The notes below the pieces were generated by a model. That model was not told the origin of the DNA. It saw only the letters and a program-made list of their open reading frames with translations, and made no database searches. Made by a program: the position numbers and the translations under genes. From Lachnospiraceae bacterium (GTDB taxonomy: Bacteria > Bacillota > Clostridia > Lachnospirales > Lachnospiraceae), in NCBI GenBank assembly GCA_029012365.1, contig JAQXLY010000044.1:62001-126000 (forward strand): a stretch of 64,000 nt of DNA, given 5' to 3'. Numbering within the stretch: the stretch's first letter is position 1; every line of letters begins with the position of its first letter. Of the stretch, positions 31,404 to 43,428 are shown one piece after another.

Positions 31404-32516
31404 ATGGATACGGAATATAACAGAAAGATTATTTTAGAGGATGGAAGCGAGTATTACGGATATGCCTTCGGGGATTTGTCACAGAGGGTATGTGAAATCG
31501 TTTTTAATACATCCATGGTCGGATATCAGGAGATTATTTCCGATCCGTCCTATACCTATCAGGCGGTAGTGATGACCTATCCGCTTATCGGTAATTACGG
31601 TATGGCAGAGGACGATTATGAGACACGGATACCCACAATCGGTGGCCTTATCGTAAGAGAGTACAATGATTTGCCGTCCAATTTCAGAAGTGCGGATACG
31701 CTTTCCGAGGTTATGAAGAAGTATAAAATACCGGGAATCTACGGCGTGGATACAAGAAAGCTGACACGCTCCGTCAGAGATTTGGGAAGCCGTAAGGTGC
31801 TGATAACAGATGTAACCGTGTCTTCGGAAGAGGGAGTGAAGCTTCTGAAGGAAGAAAGCATTCCGACGGACGCGGTTTCAAGGGTAAGCTGTAACGCAAT
31901 ATGGGAAGCACGGGTTCCGGATGAGAAATATCATGTGGCTGCCATTGACTGCGGTATGAAACAAAATATTGTGCGCTCATTAAATAAACGGGGCTGCGGG
32001 GTGACGGTAGTACCGTGGAATACCGCCGCGGAGACGATAGAAGCGCTTCACCCCGACGGAATCTTTATTTCAAACGGTCCGGGGAATCCTACAGATGTGC
32101 CGGAGGTTGTGGAAACCGTGAAGAAGCTTCGCGGGAAAAAGCCTATTTTCGGAATCTGTCTGGGACACCAGATTATTTCGCTGGCTTACGGAGCAAAAAC
32201 CTACAAGCTGAAATTCGGACACCGCGGCGGAAATCATCCGGTGAGAAATTTAGAAACAAATAAAATTGAAATCACCTCGCAAAATCATTCCTATGCGGTG
32301 GATACTGACAGTCTTTTGGGAACGGAGTTATCCGTGACGCATGTTAATCTGTTAGACAGTACCGTGGAGGGTGTGAAATGCGATAAAGATAAAGTGTTCA
32401 GTGTGCAGTATCATCCGGAGAGTGCACCCGGACCACAGGATAGTGCATATCTGTTTGACCGATTTATTACTATGATGGAGGAGGGAAAGAACCATGCCGA
32501 AAAGAACAGATATTAA
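31404..32516 (+). CDS. carA: carbamoyl-phosphate synthase small subunit
   Basis: [53 protein letters not shown] track start 31380 overlaps purF, ATG 31404 preferred. Confidence 0.96.
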   Translation: MDTEYNRKIILEDGSEYYGYAFGDLSQRVCEIVFNTSMVGYQEIISDPSYTYQAVVMTYPLIGNYGMAEDDYETRIPTIGGLIVREYNDLPSNFRSADTLSEVMKKYKIPGIYGVDTRKLTRSVRDLGSRKVLITDVTVSSEEGVKLLKEESIPTDAVSRVSCNAIWEARVPDEKYHVAAIDCGMKQNIVRSLNKRGCGVTVVPWNTAAETIEALHPDGIFISNGPGNPTDVPEVVETVKKLRGKKPIFGICLGHQIISLAYGAKTYKLKFGHRGGNHPVRNLETNKIEITSQNHSYAVDTDSLLGTELSVTHVNLLDSTVEGVKCDKDKVFSVQYHPESAPGPQDSAYLFDRFITMMEEGKNHAEKNRY

Positions 32517-35500
32517 GAAAGTCCTCGTCATCGGTTCCGGCCCGATTGTAATCGGTCAGGCGGCAGAGTTTGACTATGCCGGAACGCAGGCCTGTCTTGC
32601 ACTGAAGGAGGAAGGGTACGAGGTTGTGCTTTGTAATTCCAACCCGGCTACCATTATGACGGATACCACTGTTGCGGATAAGGTCTATATGGAGCCCTTA
32701 ACCTTAGAGTATATTGCTAAAATCATCCGTTACGAAAGACCGGATGCTATCCTGCCCGGAATCGGCGGACAGACCGGACTGAACCTTGCCATGCAGCTTG
32801 AAAAAAAGGGAGTTCTGGCAGAGTGCCGTGTGGAATTGCTCGGAACAAAAAGCAGCAGCATCGAGCAGGCGGAGGACAGAGAGCTGTTTAAGGAGCTTTG
32901 CGAAAGTCTCGGAGAGCCGGTACTGCCTTCGGATATCGCAACCGACATAGAAACCGGTCTTGAGGTGGCAAAGCGTATCGGATATCCGGTGGTGCTTCGT
33001 CCCGCATTTACCCTTGGAGGTACGGGAGGCGGCTTTGCCGATAACGAGGAGGAATTTATCCCTCTTATGAAAAATGCGCTGGCACTGTCACCGGTGCATC
33101 AGGTGTTGATTGAAAAGAGCATCAAGGGCTATAAGGAAATCGAGTATGAGGTAATGCGTGACAGCAACGATACGGCAATCACGATTTGTAACATGGAAAA
33201 TCTGGATCCGGTGGGGATTCATACAGGGGATTCCATTGTGGTGTGCCCGTCACAGACACTTACCAATAAGGAATATCATATGCTTCGTGACAGTGCACTG
33301 AAAATTATCCGTGCACTTAAAATCGAGGGGGGCTGCAATGTGCAGTTTGCACTGGACCCGTTATCCTTTCAGTATTACCTGATTGAGGTGAATCCGAGGG
33401 TATCGCGTTCCTCAGCTCTTGCGTCAAAGGCAAGCGGATATCCGATTGCGAGAGTTTCGGCAAAAATCGGTATCGGAATGACACTTGATGAAATAATGCT
33501 TGCCAATACACCGGCTTCCTTTGAGCCGACGTTAGACTATGTAGTTACCAAGATGCCGCGGTTCCCGTTTGATAAGTTTTCCGATGCAAATAATTCGCTC
33601 GGTACACAGATGAAGGCTACCGGAGAGGTTATGAGTGTCGGCAGAACAATAGAAGAGAGTCTGCTTAAGGCAATCCGTTCTCTGGAAATCGGATTATGGC
33701 ATCTGTATCACCGGAAGTTTGATGACATGAGCGATGAATGGCTGCTTTCCTATATCAAAACCGGAACGGATGACCGGATTTATGCTATTGCGGAGCTGTT
33801 ACGCAGAGGGTGTACGGTTGATGCCATAGCGAAGGTAACAGCGATTGATTTACTTTTCTTACGTAAGCTAAAAAACATTGTGGAGGAGGAGAAGGAGCTA
33901 AGGGATAATCAGAGAGACGGTAAGGCTTTGAGAAGGGCGAAGCAGATGGGCTTTTCCGATAAGGAAATCGCAAGGCTCTGGGATATGACGGAAACAGAGG
34001 TGTTTTCGTTAAGAAAGGAGCTCGGCATACTTCCCGTATACAAGATGATTGATACCTGTGCATCTGAGTTTGACAGCTATATTCCGTACTTTTACTCGAC
34101 CTACGAGGAAGAAAACGAATCCGTCGTATCGGACAGGAAAAAGGTGATTGTGCTCGGCTCCGGGCCAATCCGTATCGGACAGGGTGTGGAGTTTGATTAT
34201 TCCACGGTTCATGCGGTGAAAACCATTAAGGAAGCGGGGTATGAGGCGATTATCATTAACAATAATCCGGAAACGGTATCTACGGATTATACCTGTTCGG
34301 ATAAGCTGTATTTCGAGCCGCTTTGTGTGGAAGACGTTATGAATGTCATAGAGCTTGAAAAACCGGAGGGCGTGATTGCAACGCTCGGCGGGCAGACGGC
34401 AATCAATCTGGCAGAGCCGCTTGGCAGCCGCGGGGTTAGGATTATCGGTACGGACTGTGAGGCAATCGACAGGGCGGAAAACAGGGAAAGCTTTGAAAGG
34501 CTTCTTATGGAATTAGATATCCCGCAGCCGAAGGGACAGGCGGTGACTAAGATAGAGGACGGTATCAGGGCAGCCGCCGAAATCGGCTATCCGGTGCTTG
34601 TGCGTCCGAGCTTCGTACTCGGAGGCAGGGCAATGCAGATAGTTGCCAAGGAAGAGCAGCTGCGGCATTATTTAAAAACTGCCGTAGAAATAGATGAGGA
34701 TAAGCCGGTACTGGTGGATAAATATATCCGCGGCAAGGAAGTGGAGGTGGATGCCATCTGCGACGGAACACAGGTGTTTGTTCCGGGAATTATGGAGCTT
34801 GTGGAGCGGACAGGAATTCATTCCGGCGATTCCATCAGCGTATATCCGTCCTTCAGCATTTCGGAACAGGTGAAAAACACGATTCTTGACTATACAAAAA
34901 AGCTCGGTCTCGGAATCGGCATTGTGGGACTGTTTAACATTCAGTTTATTGTAGATGAAAATGAGCAGGTATTCATTATTGAGGTAAATCCGCGTTCCTC
35001 AAGAACGGTGCCGTTTCTTTCCAAAGCAACGGGATACAGTCTTGCGGATATCGCAACCTACGTAATTCTCGGTAAGAGCCTTGCAATGCAAGGAATTACG
35101 GAAATCTATCCGAAGGAGAAGGGGCGGTATTATGTTAAGGTGCCGGCATTTTCCTTCTCGAAGTTAAACGGAATGGATGCGTATCTGTCTCCGGAAATGA
35201 AATCCACGGGTGAGGCAATCGGCTATGATAAAAAGCTGCACCGTGCCATGTATAAGGCAATGATTGCTTCGGGGATGAAGCTGCAGAATTACGGAACGGT
35301 AGTTGTAACTCTTGCGGATGAGGATAAGGAAGAGGCACTTCCGCTGATTCGAAGATTTTACGATATGGGCTTTAATATCGAGGCAACGGTGGGAACGGCA
35401 AACTTCCTTAAGGAAAAGGGAATCCGTACCAGAATACGCCGGAAGCTCAGTGAAGGAAGCGAAGAAATACTGGATTCCATAAAGGCAGGCTATGTCAGCT

Positions 35501-35676
35501 ATGTAATCAATACCCGTGCCATTTTATCGGGAATCCATTATGAAGACGGTGTTGCAATCAGACGTTGTGCAAGCCGCAATAATGTCACTATGCTGACGTC
35601 GCTTGATACGGTTAAGGTTCTTTTGGATGTACTGGAGGAAACGACGATAGGCGTATCTACGGTAAATGAGTCTTAG
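32494..35676 (+). CDS. carB: carbamoyl-phosphate synthase large subunit
   Basis: 1060 aa duplicated ATP-grasp: [24 protein letters not shown] and [25 protein letters not shown]. Confidence 0.98.
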   Translation: MPKRTDIKKVLVIGSGPIVIGQAAEFDYAGTQACLALKEEGYEVVLCNSNPATIMTDTTVADKVYMEPLTLEYIAKIIRYERPDAILPGIGGQTGLNLAMQLEKKGVLAECRVELLGTKSSSIEQAEDRELFKELCESLGEPVLPSDIATDIETGLEVAKRIGYPVVLRPAFTLGGTGGGFADNEEEFIPLMKNALALSPVHQVLIEKSIKGYKEIEYEVMRDSNDTAITICNMENLDPVGIHTGDSIVVCPSQTLTNKEYHMLRDSALKIIRALKIEGGCNVQFALDPLSFQYYLIEVNPRVSRSSALASKASGYPIARVSAKIGIGMTLDEIMLANTPASFEPTLDYVVTKMPRFPFDKFSDANNSLGTQMKATGEVMSVGRTIEESLLKAIRSLEIGLWHLYHRKFDDMSDEWLLSYIKTGTDDRIYAIAELLRRGCTVDAIAKVTAIDLLFLRKLKNIVEEEKELRDNQRDGKALRRAKQMGFSDKEIARLWDMTETEVFSLRKELGILPVYKMIDTCASEFDSYIPYFYSTYEEENESVVSDRKKVIVLGSGPIRIGQGVEFDYSTVHAVKTIKEAGYEAIIINNNPETVSTDYTCSDKLYFEPLCVEDVMNVIELEKPEGVIATLGGQTAINLAEPLGSRGVRIIGTDCEAIDRAENRESFERLLMELDIPQPKGQAVTKIEDGIRAAAEIGYPVLVRPSFVLGGRAMQIVAKEEQLRHYLKTAVEIDEDKPVLVDKYIRGKEVEVDAICDGTQVFVPGIMELVERTGIHSGDSISVYPSFSISEQVKNTILDYTKKLGLGIGIVGLFNIQFIVDENEQVFIIEVNPRSSRTVPFLSKATGYSLADIATYVILGKSLAMQGITEIYPKEKGRYYVKVPAFSFSKLNGMDAYLSPEMKSTGEAIGYDKKLHRAMYKAMIASGMKLQNYGTVVVTLADEDKEEALPLIRRFYDMGFNIEATVGTANFLKEKGIRTRIRRKLSEGSEEILDSIKAGYVSYVINTRAILSGIHYEDGVAIRRCASRNNVTMLTSLDTVKVLLDVLEETTIGVSTVNES

Positions 35677-35746
35677 GATGCGAAAGTGACCCGGAGAGAA
35701 GTAAGGTTTGTTTGATAATAAAGATAAGAATGTAAGGAGGAGAATT

Positions 35747-36943
35747 ATGCAGACAATCAATATGCATTACGCAGAGCTAAAGGATTCTTACTTGTTTTAT
35801 AATATTGCCCAGAAGACGAAGGCATATCTGGAGGAGCATCCGGGAACCCACCTGTACCGGATGGGAATCGGTGATGTTTCACTTCCGCTTTGTGATGCGG
35901 TAATCAAGGCATTACACGAGGCAGTGGAGGATCAGGCACATAAGGACAGCTTTCACGGCTATATGCCGGAGTGTGGAGCTCCGTTTTTACGGGAGGCTAT
36001 CGCAAAGTATTACGGGGAGAGAGGTGTAGCTCTTTCCTCAGAGGAAGTATTCGTATCCAGCGGTGCCAGTGATGAGTTAGGCGATATTCTTGATTTGTTT
36101 GACAGAAGCAGCACTTCTCTTGTTATTGAACCGGCATATCCGGCTTATGTGGATGCAAATGTCATGGCAGGCAGAAAAATAGTACACCTTTCATCCGGTG
36201 AGGAAAACGGATTTTTACCGCTTCCGGATGAAAATACAAAGGCGGACCTGCTTTATATCTGCTCACCGAACAATCCGACCGGTGCCGTATTTCGTAAGGA
36301 ACAGCTGCAGGCATGGGTTGATTATGCCAATAAGACCGGGGCGGTGATTTTGTTTGATGCCGCCTACGAAGCGTTTATCGAAGACCCGGAGCTGCCGCAC
36401 AGTATATTTGAGCTGCCGGGGGCACGTACCTGTGCCATCGAAATCTGCTCTCTTTCAAAGACTGCCGGTTTTACCGGAACGAGACTCGGCTATACCGTTA
36501 TTCCGAAGGAATTGGAGCGGTGCGGGATGAATCTGAATGCAATGTGGGTCAGAAACCGTACTACGAAAACAAATGGTGTCTCCTACATTATCCAGAAGGG
36601 CGGTGCGGCTGTTTTCACGCCGGAGGGGCAGCGGCAGATTCATGAGAATATAAGGATATATAAGAACAATGCGGCATGTCTGATGAGTGCCCTTGATGAG
36701 TGTGGAATACAGTATTTCGGCGGTAAGAATGCACCGTATATCTGGATGAAGTGTCCGGAAGGAATGACAAGCTGGGAGCTGTTTGACTATCTGCTCCATG
36801 AGATACAGGTGGTAGGTACGCCGGGTGAGGGCTTCGGTGCCTGCGGTGAAGGGTACTTTCGCTTCTCTACCTTCGGAAGTCCGGAGGATACAAAGGAAGC
36901 TGCCCGCAGAATAAAGACTCTTTTCTCGGAAGAAGCACATTAA
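35747..36943 (+). CDS. dapL: LL-diaminopimelate aminotransferase
   Basis: HLYRMGIGDVSLPLCDAVIKALHEAVEDQA; ICSPNNPTGAVF; EICSLSKTAGFTGTRLGYTVIPK; ATG 35747 preceded by AGGAGG. Confidence 0.93.
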   Translation: MQTINMHYAELKDSYLFYNIAQKTKAYLEEHPGTHLYRMGIGDVSLPLCDAVIKALHEAVEDQAHKDSFHGYMPECGAPFLREAIAKYYGERGVALSSEEVFVSSGASDELGDILDLFDRSSTSLVIEPAYPAYVDANVMAGRKIVHLSSGEENGFLPLPDENTKADLLYICSPNNPTGAVFRKEQLQAWVDYANKTGAVILFDAAYEAFIEDPELPHSIFELPGARTCAIEICSLSKTAGFTGTRLGYTVIPKELERCGMNLNAMWVRNRTTKTNGVSYIIQKGGAAVFTPEGQRQIHENIRIYKNNAACLMSALDECGIQYFGGKNAPYIWMKCPEGMTSWELFDYLLHEIQVVGTPGEGFGACGEGYFRFSTFGSPEDTKEAARRIKTLFSEEAH

Positions 36944-37085
36944 GCAAGACTCTTTTCAGGGAGCGGCTGGTTTTTTCAGAAGTTCCCGGGTTTCGGTATA
37001 TATTTAGCGTGAACAGGGCTGTCGTGTCGAAAGATGCGGCGGCTCTGTTCGTTGTGCAGGAAAAGATATACAAAGAGAAGTGCTA

Positions 37086-37114
37086 TTGACGGAAGCAAAG
37101 ACGGTTAGTATAAT
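37086..37114 (+). promoter_or_regulatory. sigma70-type promoter
   Basis: TTGACG (37086-37091), 17-nt spacer, TATAAT (37109-37114). Confidence 0.7.
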
Positions 37115-37145
37115 AGTTATATAATTCAGAAGAAAGGAACCTGAT

Positions 37146-40100
37146 ATGCTGATTCGTAATTTTGCATTGGATACAGTAGAACTAACCGACCCTGTTTTTG
37201 AAAAAGCGTTTCAAAAGGAACAGGAGTATTTGCGAAGTGTTGACTGCGACAGGCTGCTTGCAGGGTTTCGTGAGGCGGCAGGACTCGCGAAAATAGCGGA
37301 GCGATATCCGGACGGTCTGGAGGAGGAAGAGACTTCGGGACTCAGACTGGGACATTATATGACGGCACTGTCACAGCTTTTTGCGGCAACCGGTGCGAAG
37401 GATATAGAAGAGCGCATGGATTACATTTTACGGCAGCTGGCGGAGTGTCAGACTGAAAACGGTTATTTGTCTGCCGCACCCGAGGAGGTATTTGACCGGG
37501 TGGAGCGTGGTGAACAGGCAAGTATGCCGTGGTATACGATGCATAGGGTGCTTGCGGGCCTGCTTTCTATGTATCAGCTCGGAAAACGTCCGCATGCGAT
37601 GGAGATTGCGGTAAAGCTTGGTACGTGGGTTCACAACCGTACCGCCCTGTGGACGGATGAAATGCGTGGCAGGGTACTGCTTACAGAGTACGGAGGGATG
37701 AATGACTGTCTGTACGAGCTTTACAAAGAGACAGGGCGTAAGGAGTTTGCGACGGCGGCAGCGAAGTTTGATGATATCGAGCTGTTTTACGGAATCACTG
37801 AAGGGTTGGATACGCTTTTCGATAAACGGACAGATACAGCCGTTCCGAAGATTCTGGGTGCGCTAAACCGTTATTTTGCACTGGGAGAATCAGAGAGCTT
37901 TTATTTGAAGACGGCACAGTCCTTTTTTGATATTGTAACGGAGCACTACAGCTATGTGACAGGTGACGGCTGCAAAACCCCGGATACATACAATATGTTA
38001 AAGCTTGCGGAAGGCTTGTTCTTTGTAACCGGAGAAAAGCGTTATATGGATTTTTATGAGAGAGCTTTTCTAAGCGCGGTGTCCGCCTCCCGGAGTACGG
38101 ATACGGGAATGGAAAACTTTACGAAACTAAACAGTGCCGTTTATCATACCGGGGAAAACCGGCTGTATGTAAATATGTATCTGGCTTCTGTTTTACATGA
38201 TAAAAAATTAAATCTTAATTTAACACAGAAAACAGACCTGAATCACATTGATTCCGTCACGTTTTCACTTTCGTTAAAGGAAGAGAAGGCTTTTACGCTG
38301 GCACTTCGTATTCCGGAATGGACAAAGCAGCGGTTTGAACTGAAATTGAACGGAGAACCGGCAGACTATGCGGTACGGGAGGGCTATATCCTTTTGGAGC
38401 GCCTTTGGGAGAAGGAACAGCAGATTTCTCTCAGAATGTTTCCGGAAATCACGTTACAGCTTTTGCCGGAAGCCCCGAACGTACAGGATGAGCCGTGCAA
38501 GGGTACACAGAAAGAGAAAGAGCCTGTAACGGAAAGTGTGTCGGATGGAGTGCCGGGTGGAGAGCCTGAGAGAACGCCGGGAAGAAAAAGGGGTAAACGG
38601 AGAGAAAAAAAGAAATGCATACTTATTATTTCCGGACATATGGCAGGTGTGCTTGTTTTACTTGTTCTTTTGTATTTATTTGCGGAACCTGTGGGGAAGG
38701 CATTTATGAATGCAAAGTATGCGGTGGATGCTTTTTTACAGAAACGGATGCCGGGAGTGGCAGAGGTATTCGGAGTGAAAGAGAGTGAGAACGGTGATTT
38801 GCCGGTTTCGGGTGATGATGAGACGGAAGAGAAAAAGCGTTATGTAGCAGAGCCGGAGGCCTATGCAGCTTCCTGTACATTGCCGCAGGGGTATCGGGCG
38901 TTTGTTACGACACTTGACGGAAAAGAATACATCTGTGTGGAGGGAAGCGGATTACGGGTATATTATCTGAACGAGATTCCGGAAGACGGAGAGAAGTATG
39001 TTTATCTGGAAACCATGACCGGAAAGGCGGTATACTTCTGGGACTACTCCTTTGATGTGCCGGAAGCACTTTGCTTTACCCGCAGCGTACATAATACATC
39101 CGGTGTCGAGCAGTATGTGTTCTTTGAAGAAGGGACATCCGATACCCCGCATTTGCTGGATGTAAAGACCTTAAAGGAACACGAAATTGCTTCTTATGCG
39201 AAGGAGCTTGCTTTACTTGTGGACGTGGCCGCTTATACCGAGGAAGGGAAAACTGTTTTGCTTGATACTGTGATTGGCGGAGTATCCTATCTTTTTTCCG
39301 TACCGAAAGCGGGCGGGGCATTTGAAATGTCGGATTATACCCCTTGTGCGGATTACGGACTCGCATATACACTCGAACAGGACGGAATCAGGTTTGATTC
39401 CTATGTGGTATCCTCGGATGTGTATCTCGGAAAAGTAGTAGGAAGGCTTGCGTTTACAGGGTATGGATATGAACTGGATTCACTACAGTTTTATGCTTAT
39501 GCCGAGGAGAATTATGCTGATGTAGGAGGCGATTCGGTTATCCGCGGAGTATCCCTTGCAGAGGCTGAAAAAGAACGTATTAAAATAACCGGTGATTTGG
39601 GTGAAAAGCTGTTAATCCCGGTCAGAGAGGATGTGGAAAAGCATAATCTCTCCACGGAAGGCTTTGTAAAGGATGAAAACGGGGAATACCGTTATGTGGA
39701 AAACGGACAAACGGTGACGATAAAGGGAGTTGACGTTTCAAAATATCAGGAAGACATAGACTGGGAGAGGGTAGCGGCTTCCGGTGTGGAATTTGCCATG
39801 ATTCGGCTTGGCTTCCGTGGTATGGGTACAAAGGGAACCTGTGAGTTAGACCCATTCTTCAAACAAAATATAGAACAGGCACTTGCAGCAGGAGTTAAGG
39901 TAGGTGTTTACTTCTTTACCCAGGCGACTACTGTGGAGGAAGCAAGAGAAGAAGCGGCATTTGTGATTGAAAATCTGAAGGGATACGATATCACCTGGCC
40001 GGTAGTATACGATACGGAGGAAATAACAAGCTATAAGGCAGCCCGCGCTAACGCCCTGTCACGAGAAACACGTACAGCATGTGCAAAGGCATTTCTGGAG

Positions 40101-40337
40101 GAAATCAGAGCAGCGGGATATACACCGATGCTTTATGCAAATACACGCTGGTCTATATTAAAACTGGATTTAGCAAAGCTCTCCGCGTATGATTTCTGGT
40201 ATGCATATTACGGAGATTCCATATACTATCCGTACAAGTTTTCCATGTGGCAGTATACTTCGTCCGGAGAGGTAGACGGAATCACGGGCAAGGCGGATAT
40301 GAATATCAGCTTTGTGGATTATGGAGCGAAGGAATAG
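37146..40337 (+). CDS. fusion protein: N-terminal GH127 (beta-L-arabinofuranosidase)-like domain, TM segment, C-terminal GH25 lysozyme domain
   Basis: N-term GWVHNR..EYGGMNDCLYELYKETG, DTYNMLKLAEGLF, TGMENFTKLNSAVYH; TM CILIISGHMAGVLVLLVLLYLFA after a basic stretch; C-term IKGVDVSKYQEDIDWERVAASGVEFAMIRLGFRG ... VVYDTEE is GH25. Confidence 0.88.
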   Translation: MLIRNFALDTVELTDPVFEKAFQKEQEYLRSVDCDRLLAGFREAAGLAKIAERYPDGLEEEETSGLRLGHYMTALSQLFAATGAKDIEERMDYILRQLAECQTENGYLSAAPEEVFDRVERGEQASMPWYTMHRVLAGLLSMYQLGKRPHAMEIAVKLGTWVHNRTALWTDEMRGRVLLTEYGGMNDCLYELYKETGRKEFATAAAKFDDIELFYGITEGLDTLFDKRTDTAVPKILGALNRYFALGESESFYLKTAQSFFDIVTEHYSYVTGDGCKTPDTYNMLKLAEGLFFVTGEKRYMDFYERAFLSAVSASRSTDTGMENFTKLNSAVYHTGENRLYVNMYLASVLHDKKLNLNLTQKTDLNHIDSVTFSLSLKEEKAFTLALRIPEWTKQRFELKLNGEPADYAVREGYILLERLWEKEQQISLRMFPEITLQLLPEAPNVQDEPCKGTQKEKEPVTESVSDGVPGGEPERTPGRKRGKRREKKKCILIISGHMAGVLVLLVLLYLFAEPVGKAFMNAKYAVDAFLQKRMPGVAEVFGVKESENGDLPVSGDDETEEKKRYVAEPEAYAASCTLPQGYRAFVTTLDGKEYICVEGSGLRVYYLNEIPEDGEKYVYLETMTGKAVYFWDYSFDVPEALCFTRSVHNTSGVEQYVFFEEGTSDTPHLLDVKTLKEHEIASYAKELALLVDVAAYTEEGKTVLLDTVIGGVSYLFSVPKAGGAFEMSDYTPCADYGLAYTLEQDGIRFDSYVVSSDVYLGKVVGRLAFTGYGYELDSLQFYAYAEENYADVGGDSVIRGVSLAEAEKERIKITGDLGEKLLIPVREDVEKHNLSTEGFVKDENGEYRYVENGQTVTIKGVDVSKYQEDIDWERVAASGVEFAMIRLGFRGMGTKGTCELDPFFKQNIEQALAAGVKVGVYFFTQATTVEEAREEAAFVIENLKGYDITWPVVYDTEEITSYKAARANALSRETRTACAKAFLEEIRAAGYTPMLYANTRWSILKLDLAKLSAYDFWYAYYGDSIYYPYKFSMWQYTSSGEVDGITGKADMNISFVDYGAKE

Positions 40338-40339
40338 GA

Positions 40340-41461
40340 GTGTGGTCTTTGGAAAAGAGAAAACTGTATGCCGAAACGGTGCCGTATCTTTTGCACTGGT
40401 ATGAATATAACAGGCGGATATTGCCGTGGCGGGAGGACCCGACACCATACCATGTATGGGTATCGGAAATTATGCTGCAGCAGACAAGAGTCGAGGCGGT
40501 CAGAGGGTATTATGACCGCTTTTTGACGCGTTTGCCGGACATTGCGGCGCTGGCTATGACAGAGGAAGAAGAATTATTGAAGCTGTGGGAAGGACTCGGT
40601 TATTATAACCGTGTCCGCAACATGCAGAAGGCGGCGCGGATACTTATGGAACGGTATGGAGGCGAGATGCCGCCGGATTATGAAAAATTGAGGGAATTGC
40701 CCGGTATCGGGGACTATACTGCCGGAGCAATTTCTTCCATAGCATTCGGGCTGCCGTATCCCGCAGTGGACGGAAACGTCCTGCGTGTGATGAGCCGGAT
40801 TGCCTGTAATGAGGAAGATATTGCGAAAGAGCAGACAAAACAGAAATTAAAAGAAGATTTGATTTCTATAATGCCGAAGCAAAGCGGGGAGTTTAACCAG
40901 TCTTTGATGGAACTTGGAGCAACAGTCTGTCTGCCGAACGGGAAGCCCTTATGCGAACAGTGTCCGGTCATGCATTTGTGCAGAGCGTTTCACGCCGGAA
41001 GGGAAACGGAGCTGCCGGTAAAATCAGGGAAGAAGGCCAGACGCATTGAAAGGCGGACGGTTCTTGTGATATCCTATGGGGGGAGGGTATTGTTGCACCG
41101 CAGAGAAAAGAAAGGGCTGCTTGCAGGACTTTGGGAGTTTCCGAATTTCCTCATGAGGAGTGTGGAGGCAGAGGTGGAACAGCTTCAAAGCGGTCTTCCG
41201 GAAACATTAATTACGGTTCAAAAGACAAAGAAGACAAAACACATCTTTTCCCATGTAGAGTGGCATATGGAAGGAATATGGATTACGGCGGAAGCTGCGG
41301 CTGAGGAAGCCGTAGCGGAGGAACGGCAAAAGCGATTGGTTGAGACAGTGCGGAAGCTGATGGATATGCCGACGGACGAACCCGAAGCGTGGGTATTTGC
41401 AACTCCGCCGGAAATGCGGAAAAAATACCCGATACCGTCGGCGTTTGAGGCATTTTTATGA
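40340..41461 (+). CDS. mutY: A/G-specific adenine glycosylase
   Basis: [51 protein letters not shown]6CX2CX5C near [10 protein letters not shown]; exact start uncertain (GTG 40340 or TTG 40349). Confidence 0.95.
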   Translation: MWSLEKRKLYAETVPYLLHWYEYNRRILPWREDPTPYHVWVSEIMLQQTRVEAVRGYYDRFLTRLPDIAALAMTEEEELLKLWEGLGYYNRVRNMQKAARILMERYGGEMPPDYEKLRELPGIGDYTAGAISSIAFGLPYPAVDGNVLRVMSRIACNEEDIAKEQTKQKLKEDLISIMPKQSGEFNQSLMELGATVCLPNGKPLCEQCPVMHLCRAFHAGRETELPVKSGKKARRIERRTVLVISYGGRVLLHRREKKGLLAGLWEFPNFLMRSVEAEVEQLQSGLPETLITVQKTKKTKHIFSHVEWHMEGIWITAEAAAEEAVAEERQKRLVETVRKLMDMPTDEPEAWVFATPPEMRKKYPIPSAFEAFL

Positions 41462-41480
41462 TTTGAGAAGGAGGCTGTTT

Positions 41481-42062
41481 ATGAGAATCGGAACGGGATA
41501 TGACGTACATCGACTGGTTGAGAATCGTGCGCTGATTTTAGGAGGGGTAGCTATTCCTTATGAAAAGGGACTGCTTGGACATTCAGATGCGGATGTGCTG
41601 CTCCATGCGATTATGGATGCGCTGCTCGGAGCGGCTGCACTGGGGGATATCGGAAAGCATTTTCCGGATACGGAACCGGAATACGCCGGGATTTCAAGTA
41701 TGGAGCTACTGAAAAGGGTAGCGGCACTTCTGGCGGAGGAACACTATCTGGTCGGGAATATCGATGCTACGATGATTGCACAAAGACCAAAGCTTGCACC
41801 GTATATTTCCGATATGCGTGAAAATATAGCAGCTACTTTGGGAATAGCAAAAAGTCAGGTAAACATTAAAGCGACAACCGAGGAAGGGCTTGGGTTCACG
41901 GGAGCAGGGGAAGGGATTGCCGCACAGGCGGTATGTCTGCTTGAGTCCGTGGGAGATTATTTGGGCGGAGGCGGAAGCATGGAAGTATATGCTTTTGATG
42001 AGACCGGAAATCAGGTGATGCAGGGCTGCGGCGGCTGCCGGGGCTGCATGAAGGAAATGTGA
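41481..42062 (+). CDS. ispF: 2-C-methyl-D-erythritol 2,4-cyclodiphosphate synthase
   Basis: [56 protein letters not shown]; extra Cys-rich C-terminal tail. Confidence 0.96.
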   Translation: MRIGTGYDVHRLVENRALILGGVAIPYEKGLLGHSDADVLLHAIMDALLGAAALGDIGKHFPDTEPEYAGISSMELLKRVAALLAEEHYLVGNIDATMIAQRPKLAPYISDMRENIAATLGIAKSQVNIKATTEEGLGFTGAGEGIAAQAVCLLESVGDYLGGGGSMEVYAFDETGNQVMQGCGGCRGCMKEM

Positions 42063-42080
42063 GAGGCAAGATTAAAAATT

Positions 42081-42270
42081 TCGTCCGGTGATGGAAATCA
42101 TTGTCCGCGCCAATGAGGAAAGGTTTAAGGTGACAAATATGTGTGATGCATTGGATGAGATTTTAGAATACCACTTTAAAGGGAAGCTGGAGACGACAGA
42201 GGAGGAAATTCTTCCGCTGTACAACAAAGCAAAGGCAGTATTTGAAAAGGTATAGCTTACAACGGTAATA
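42081..42270 (+). pseudogene. truncated Rpn-family C-terminal tail fragment (copy 1)
   Basis: Near-identical to 43962-44310 but lacks 159 bp; encodes RPVMEIIVRANEERFKVTNMCDALDEILEYHFKGKLETTEEEILPLYNKAKAVFEKV. Confidence 0.75.
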
Positions 42271-42305
42271 AATGAGGAACTCCTTGCAAAATAAAGAAAT
42301 GTGAT

Positions 42306-42334
42306 TTGATTATATGGATGGAATATGGTAATAT
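42306..42334 (+). promoter_or_regulatory. candidate promoter for ATPase/nuclease pair
   Basis: TTGATT, 17-nt spacer, TAATAT. Confidence 0.4.
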
Positions 42335-42403
42335 TTTCTTAATGGGTAACTTGAGTGCGCTATATGAAAGGATAATAGAAATTCCGACAGGAAGGAGAAG
42401 GGT

Positions 42404-43426
42404 ATGGCAATAGAAAGACTTGAACTGGAAAATTTCACAGTATATGAAAGCTTGGAAGCTAGTTTTGACAGTGGAATCAATGTATTAATCGGAGAGAACG
42501 GAAGCGGAAAGACGCATGTTATGAAAATATTACATTCCGCTTGTCAGGCAACAGACCCGGGAATGTCCTTTACGTATAAGCTGGTTCGGACAATGCTGCC
42601 AGACGATTACAAGGTATCTCGACTTATCAGACGTAGACAGGGTAATCAGGTAACCAAAGTTAAAGTAATTGCTTCAGAGGCAGGAAAGAAAAAAACTATT
42701 TCGACGGAATTTAATATTAAAACCAAGAAATGGGAAGCTCCGGTAAAAGGTGAGGATACATGGGAGAGAGACTTAAAAAGTCTGAGTAGTATATTTATCC
42801 CGGCCAAGGAGATTTTGTCGAATAGTTATAATTTGGGGGCTGCAGTTGATAAGAATAATGTACGTTTTGATGACACGTACATTGATATTATTAACTCGGC
42901 CAAAATCGATATTTCTGTAGGGAGAAATACAGCGGAAAAAGAAAGACAACTTAACCGGATTGAGTCTATTACAGAAGGAAAAACATACTATGACCCTAAA
43001 GAGGACGAGTTTTACTTGAAGATTGGTAACTCAAAGCAAGAGTTCAATTTGGTTGCAGAAGGAATTCGTAAAATGGCGTTGCTCTGGCAGTTGATAAAAA
43101 ACGGCGCATTAGAGAAAGGAACGGTATTGTTTTGGGATGAACCGGAGGCTAATATCAATCCGTTGCATATTCCTGTAATTGCTGAACTGCTTTTGGAGTT
43201 ACAGAGAAATGGAGTACAGGTATTTGTTGCGACTCATGATTATATGCTGGCAAAGTATTTTGAAGTAAAGAAAAAAGAAGGAGACAGCGTGAGATTTCAC
43301 TCCTTTTATAAAGAGGATAATCAAGTGAAATATGAGTTTGGTGATAGATTTGGAAGTTTGAAGCATAATACGATTACGGAGGCTTTTAATAAGCTTTTGG
43401 ATGAGATTTACGATATGGGGGAATAG
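42404..43426 (+). CDS. AAA (AAA15/21, OLD/ABC-like) ATPase
   Basis: LENFTVYESLEASFDSGINVLIGENGSGKTHVMKIL Walker A; GTVLFWDEPEANINPLHIPVIAELL Walker B/D-loop; VFVATHDYMLAKYF H-loop. Confidence 0.88.
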   Translation: MAIERLELENFTVYESLEASFDSGINVLIGENGSGKTHVMKILHSACQATDPGMSFTYKLVRTMLPDDYKVSRLIRRRQGNQVTKVKVIASEAGKKKTISTEFNIKTKKWEAPVKGEDTWERDLKSLSSIFIPAKEILSNSYNLGAAVDKNNVRFDDTYIDIINSAKIDISVGRNTAEKERQLNRIESITEGKTYYDPKEDEFYLKIGNSKQEFNLVAEGIRKMALLWQLIKNGALEKGTVLFWDEPEANINPLHIPVIAELLLELQRNGVQVFVATHDYMLAKYFEVKKKEGDSVRFHSFYKEDNQVKYEFGDRFGSLKHNTITEAFNKLLDEIYDMGE

Positions 43427-43428
43427 TA

